In this document: piece by piece, positions 5,038 through 5,230 of the stretch | Layout of the letters: the number at the start of each line of letters is the position of its first letter | How positions within the stretch are numbered: the first letter of the stretch is position 1 | Source of the DNA: Bacteroidota bacterium | GTDB taxonomy: Bacteria > Bacteroidota > Bacteroidia > Bacteroidales > CG2-30-32-10 | Reading direction: 5' to 3' | Assembly: GCA_013334735.1 (NCBI GenBank) | Contig: JAAXXA010000245.1 | Span: 1-5,230, forward strand | Length of the DNA: 5,230 bases | The notes under the pieces: generated by a model | Told to the model about the DNA's origin: nothing | Databases searched by the model: none | Seen by the model: only the letters and a program-made list of their open reading frames with translations | Position numbers and translations under genes: made by a program

Positions 5038-5230
5038 ATGAAATATCTTTATTACCCTGGATGTTCCCTAAAATCATCCGGAAGATCATACGAAGAATCA
5101 TTGCTTGCTGTTTTTAAAAAGCTCAATGTTTCTGTCGAGGAAATCGAAGATTGGAATTGTTGTGGCGCAACAAACTATATGTCAATTAATGAAAAAAATG
5201 CAATAAGCCTGATAGCAAGAAATCTTGCGC
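5038..5230 (+). CDS. hdrB: Heterodisulfide reductase subunit B-like protein, 5' part only
   Basis: The first 64 codons are visible and the gene runs off the right edge. The protein begins MKYLYYPGCSLKSSGRSYEE and reaches WNCCGATNYMS. C9 is followed after 31 residues by C41-C42-G43, which fits the first half of the CX31-39CCG...CXXC cysteine-rich (CCG) motif. In methanogen HdrB two such motifs hold the non-cubane [4Fe-4S] clusters that cleave the CoM-S-S-CoB disulfide. The second half of this motif and the second CCG domain lie outside the window. The gene starts 26 bp after the hdrC stop behind a strong Shine-Dalgarno, so the two are co-transcribed. Related CCG proteins (glycolate oxidase GlcF, LutA, succinate dehydrogenase SdhE) share this motif, but the YYPGCSL start and the HdrC neighbour favour HdrB. 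An hdrA gene is expected downstream but is not seen. Confidence 0.88.
   Translation, partial: MKYLYYPGCSLKSSGRSYEESLLAVFKKLNVSVEEIEDWNCCGATNYMSINEKNAISLIARNLA

Overview
The window looks like chromosomal DNA of an AT-rich member of the Bacteroidota, probably an anaerobic Bacteroidales-type lineage. Three things point there. The intergenic regions carry matches to the Bacteroidota -7 promoter element (TAnnTTTG). Shine-Dalgarno sequences are absent or weak at most starts. The universal stress protein and DNA ligase have sequence variants that I associate with that phylum. The Hdr genes at the right end suggest an anaerobic redox metabolism. This assignment is inference from sequence style, not from a search.

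Layout, all genes on the + strand. Positions 1-240 are non-coding and dominated by a 185-bp palindromic element (26-210) with imperfect terminal inverted repeats and an internal octamer array. A tandem-domain universal stress protein follows (253-1110) and ends at a clear intrinsic terminator (1129-1154). An intact NAD+-dependent DNA ligase, ligA (1168-3219), starts directly after that terminator. A second, 154-bp copy of the palindromic element (3237-3390) begins 17 bp after ligA. It runs into a seven-unit AACTTT tandem array (3389-3443) that ends 8 bp before the start of a family 2 glycosyltransferase (3452-4192). A 231-bp intergenic region holds a weak AT-rich hairpin and one or two Bacteroidota-type promoters. 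It leads to hdrC (4424-5011) and hdrB (5038 to beyond the window), the start of a heterodisulfide-reductase-type operon.

The first three genes look like independent units: stress response, replication/repair housekeeping, and glycan or lipid-linked sugar synthesis. The hdrC-hdrB pair is a true operon, with a 26-bp gap and a strong Shine-Dalgarno for hdrB. It encodes the iron-sulfur electron-transfer part of an Hdr-like complex. Its electron donor and acceptor lie outside the window.

The proteins belong to known families, and I do not see an undescribed multi-gene system. The least explained material is non-coding: the two-copy MITE-like palindrome with variable stem arrays, and the AACTTT array next to the glycosyltransferase start.
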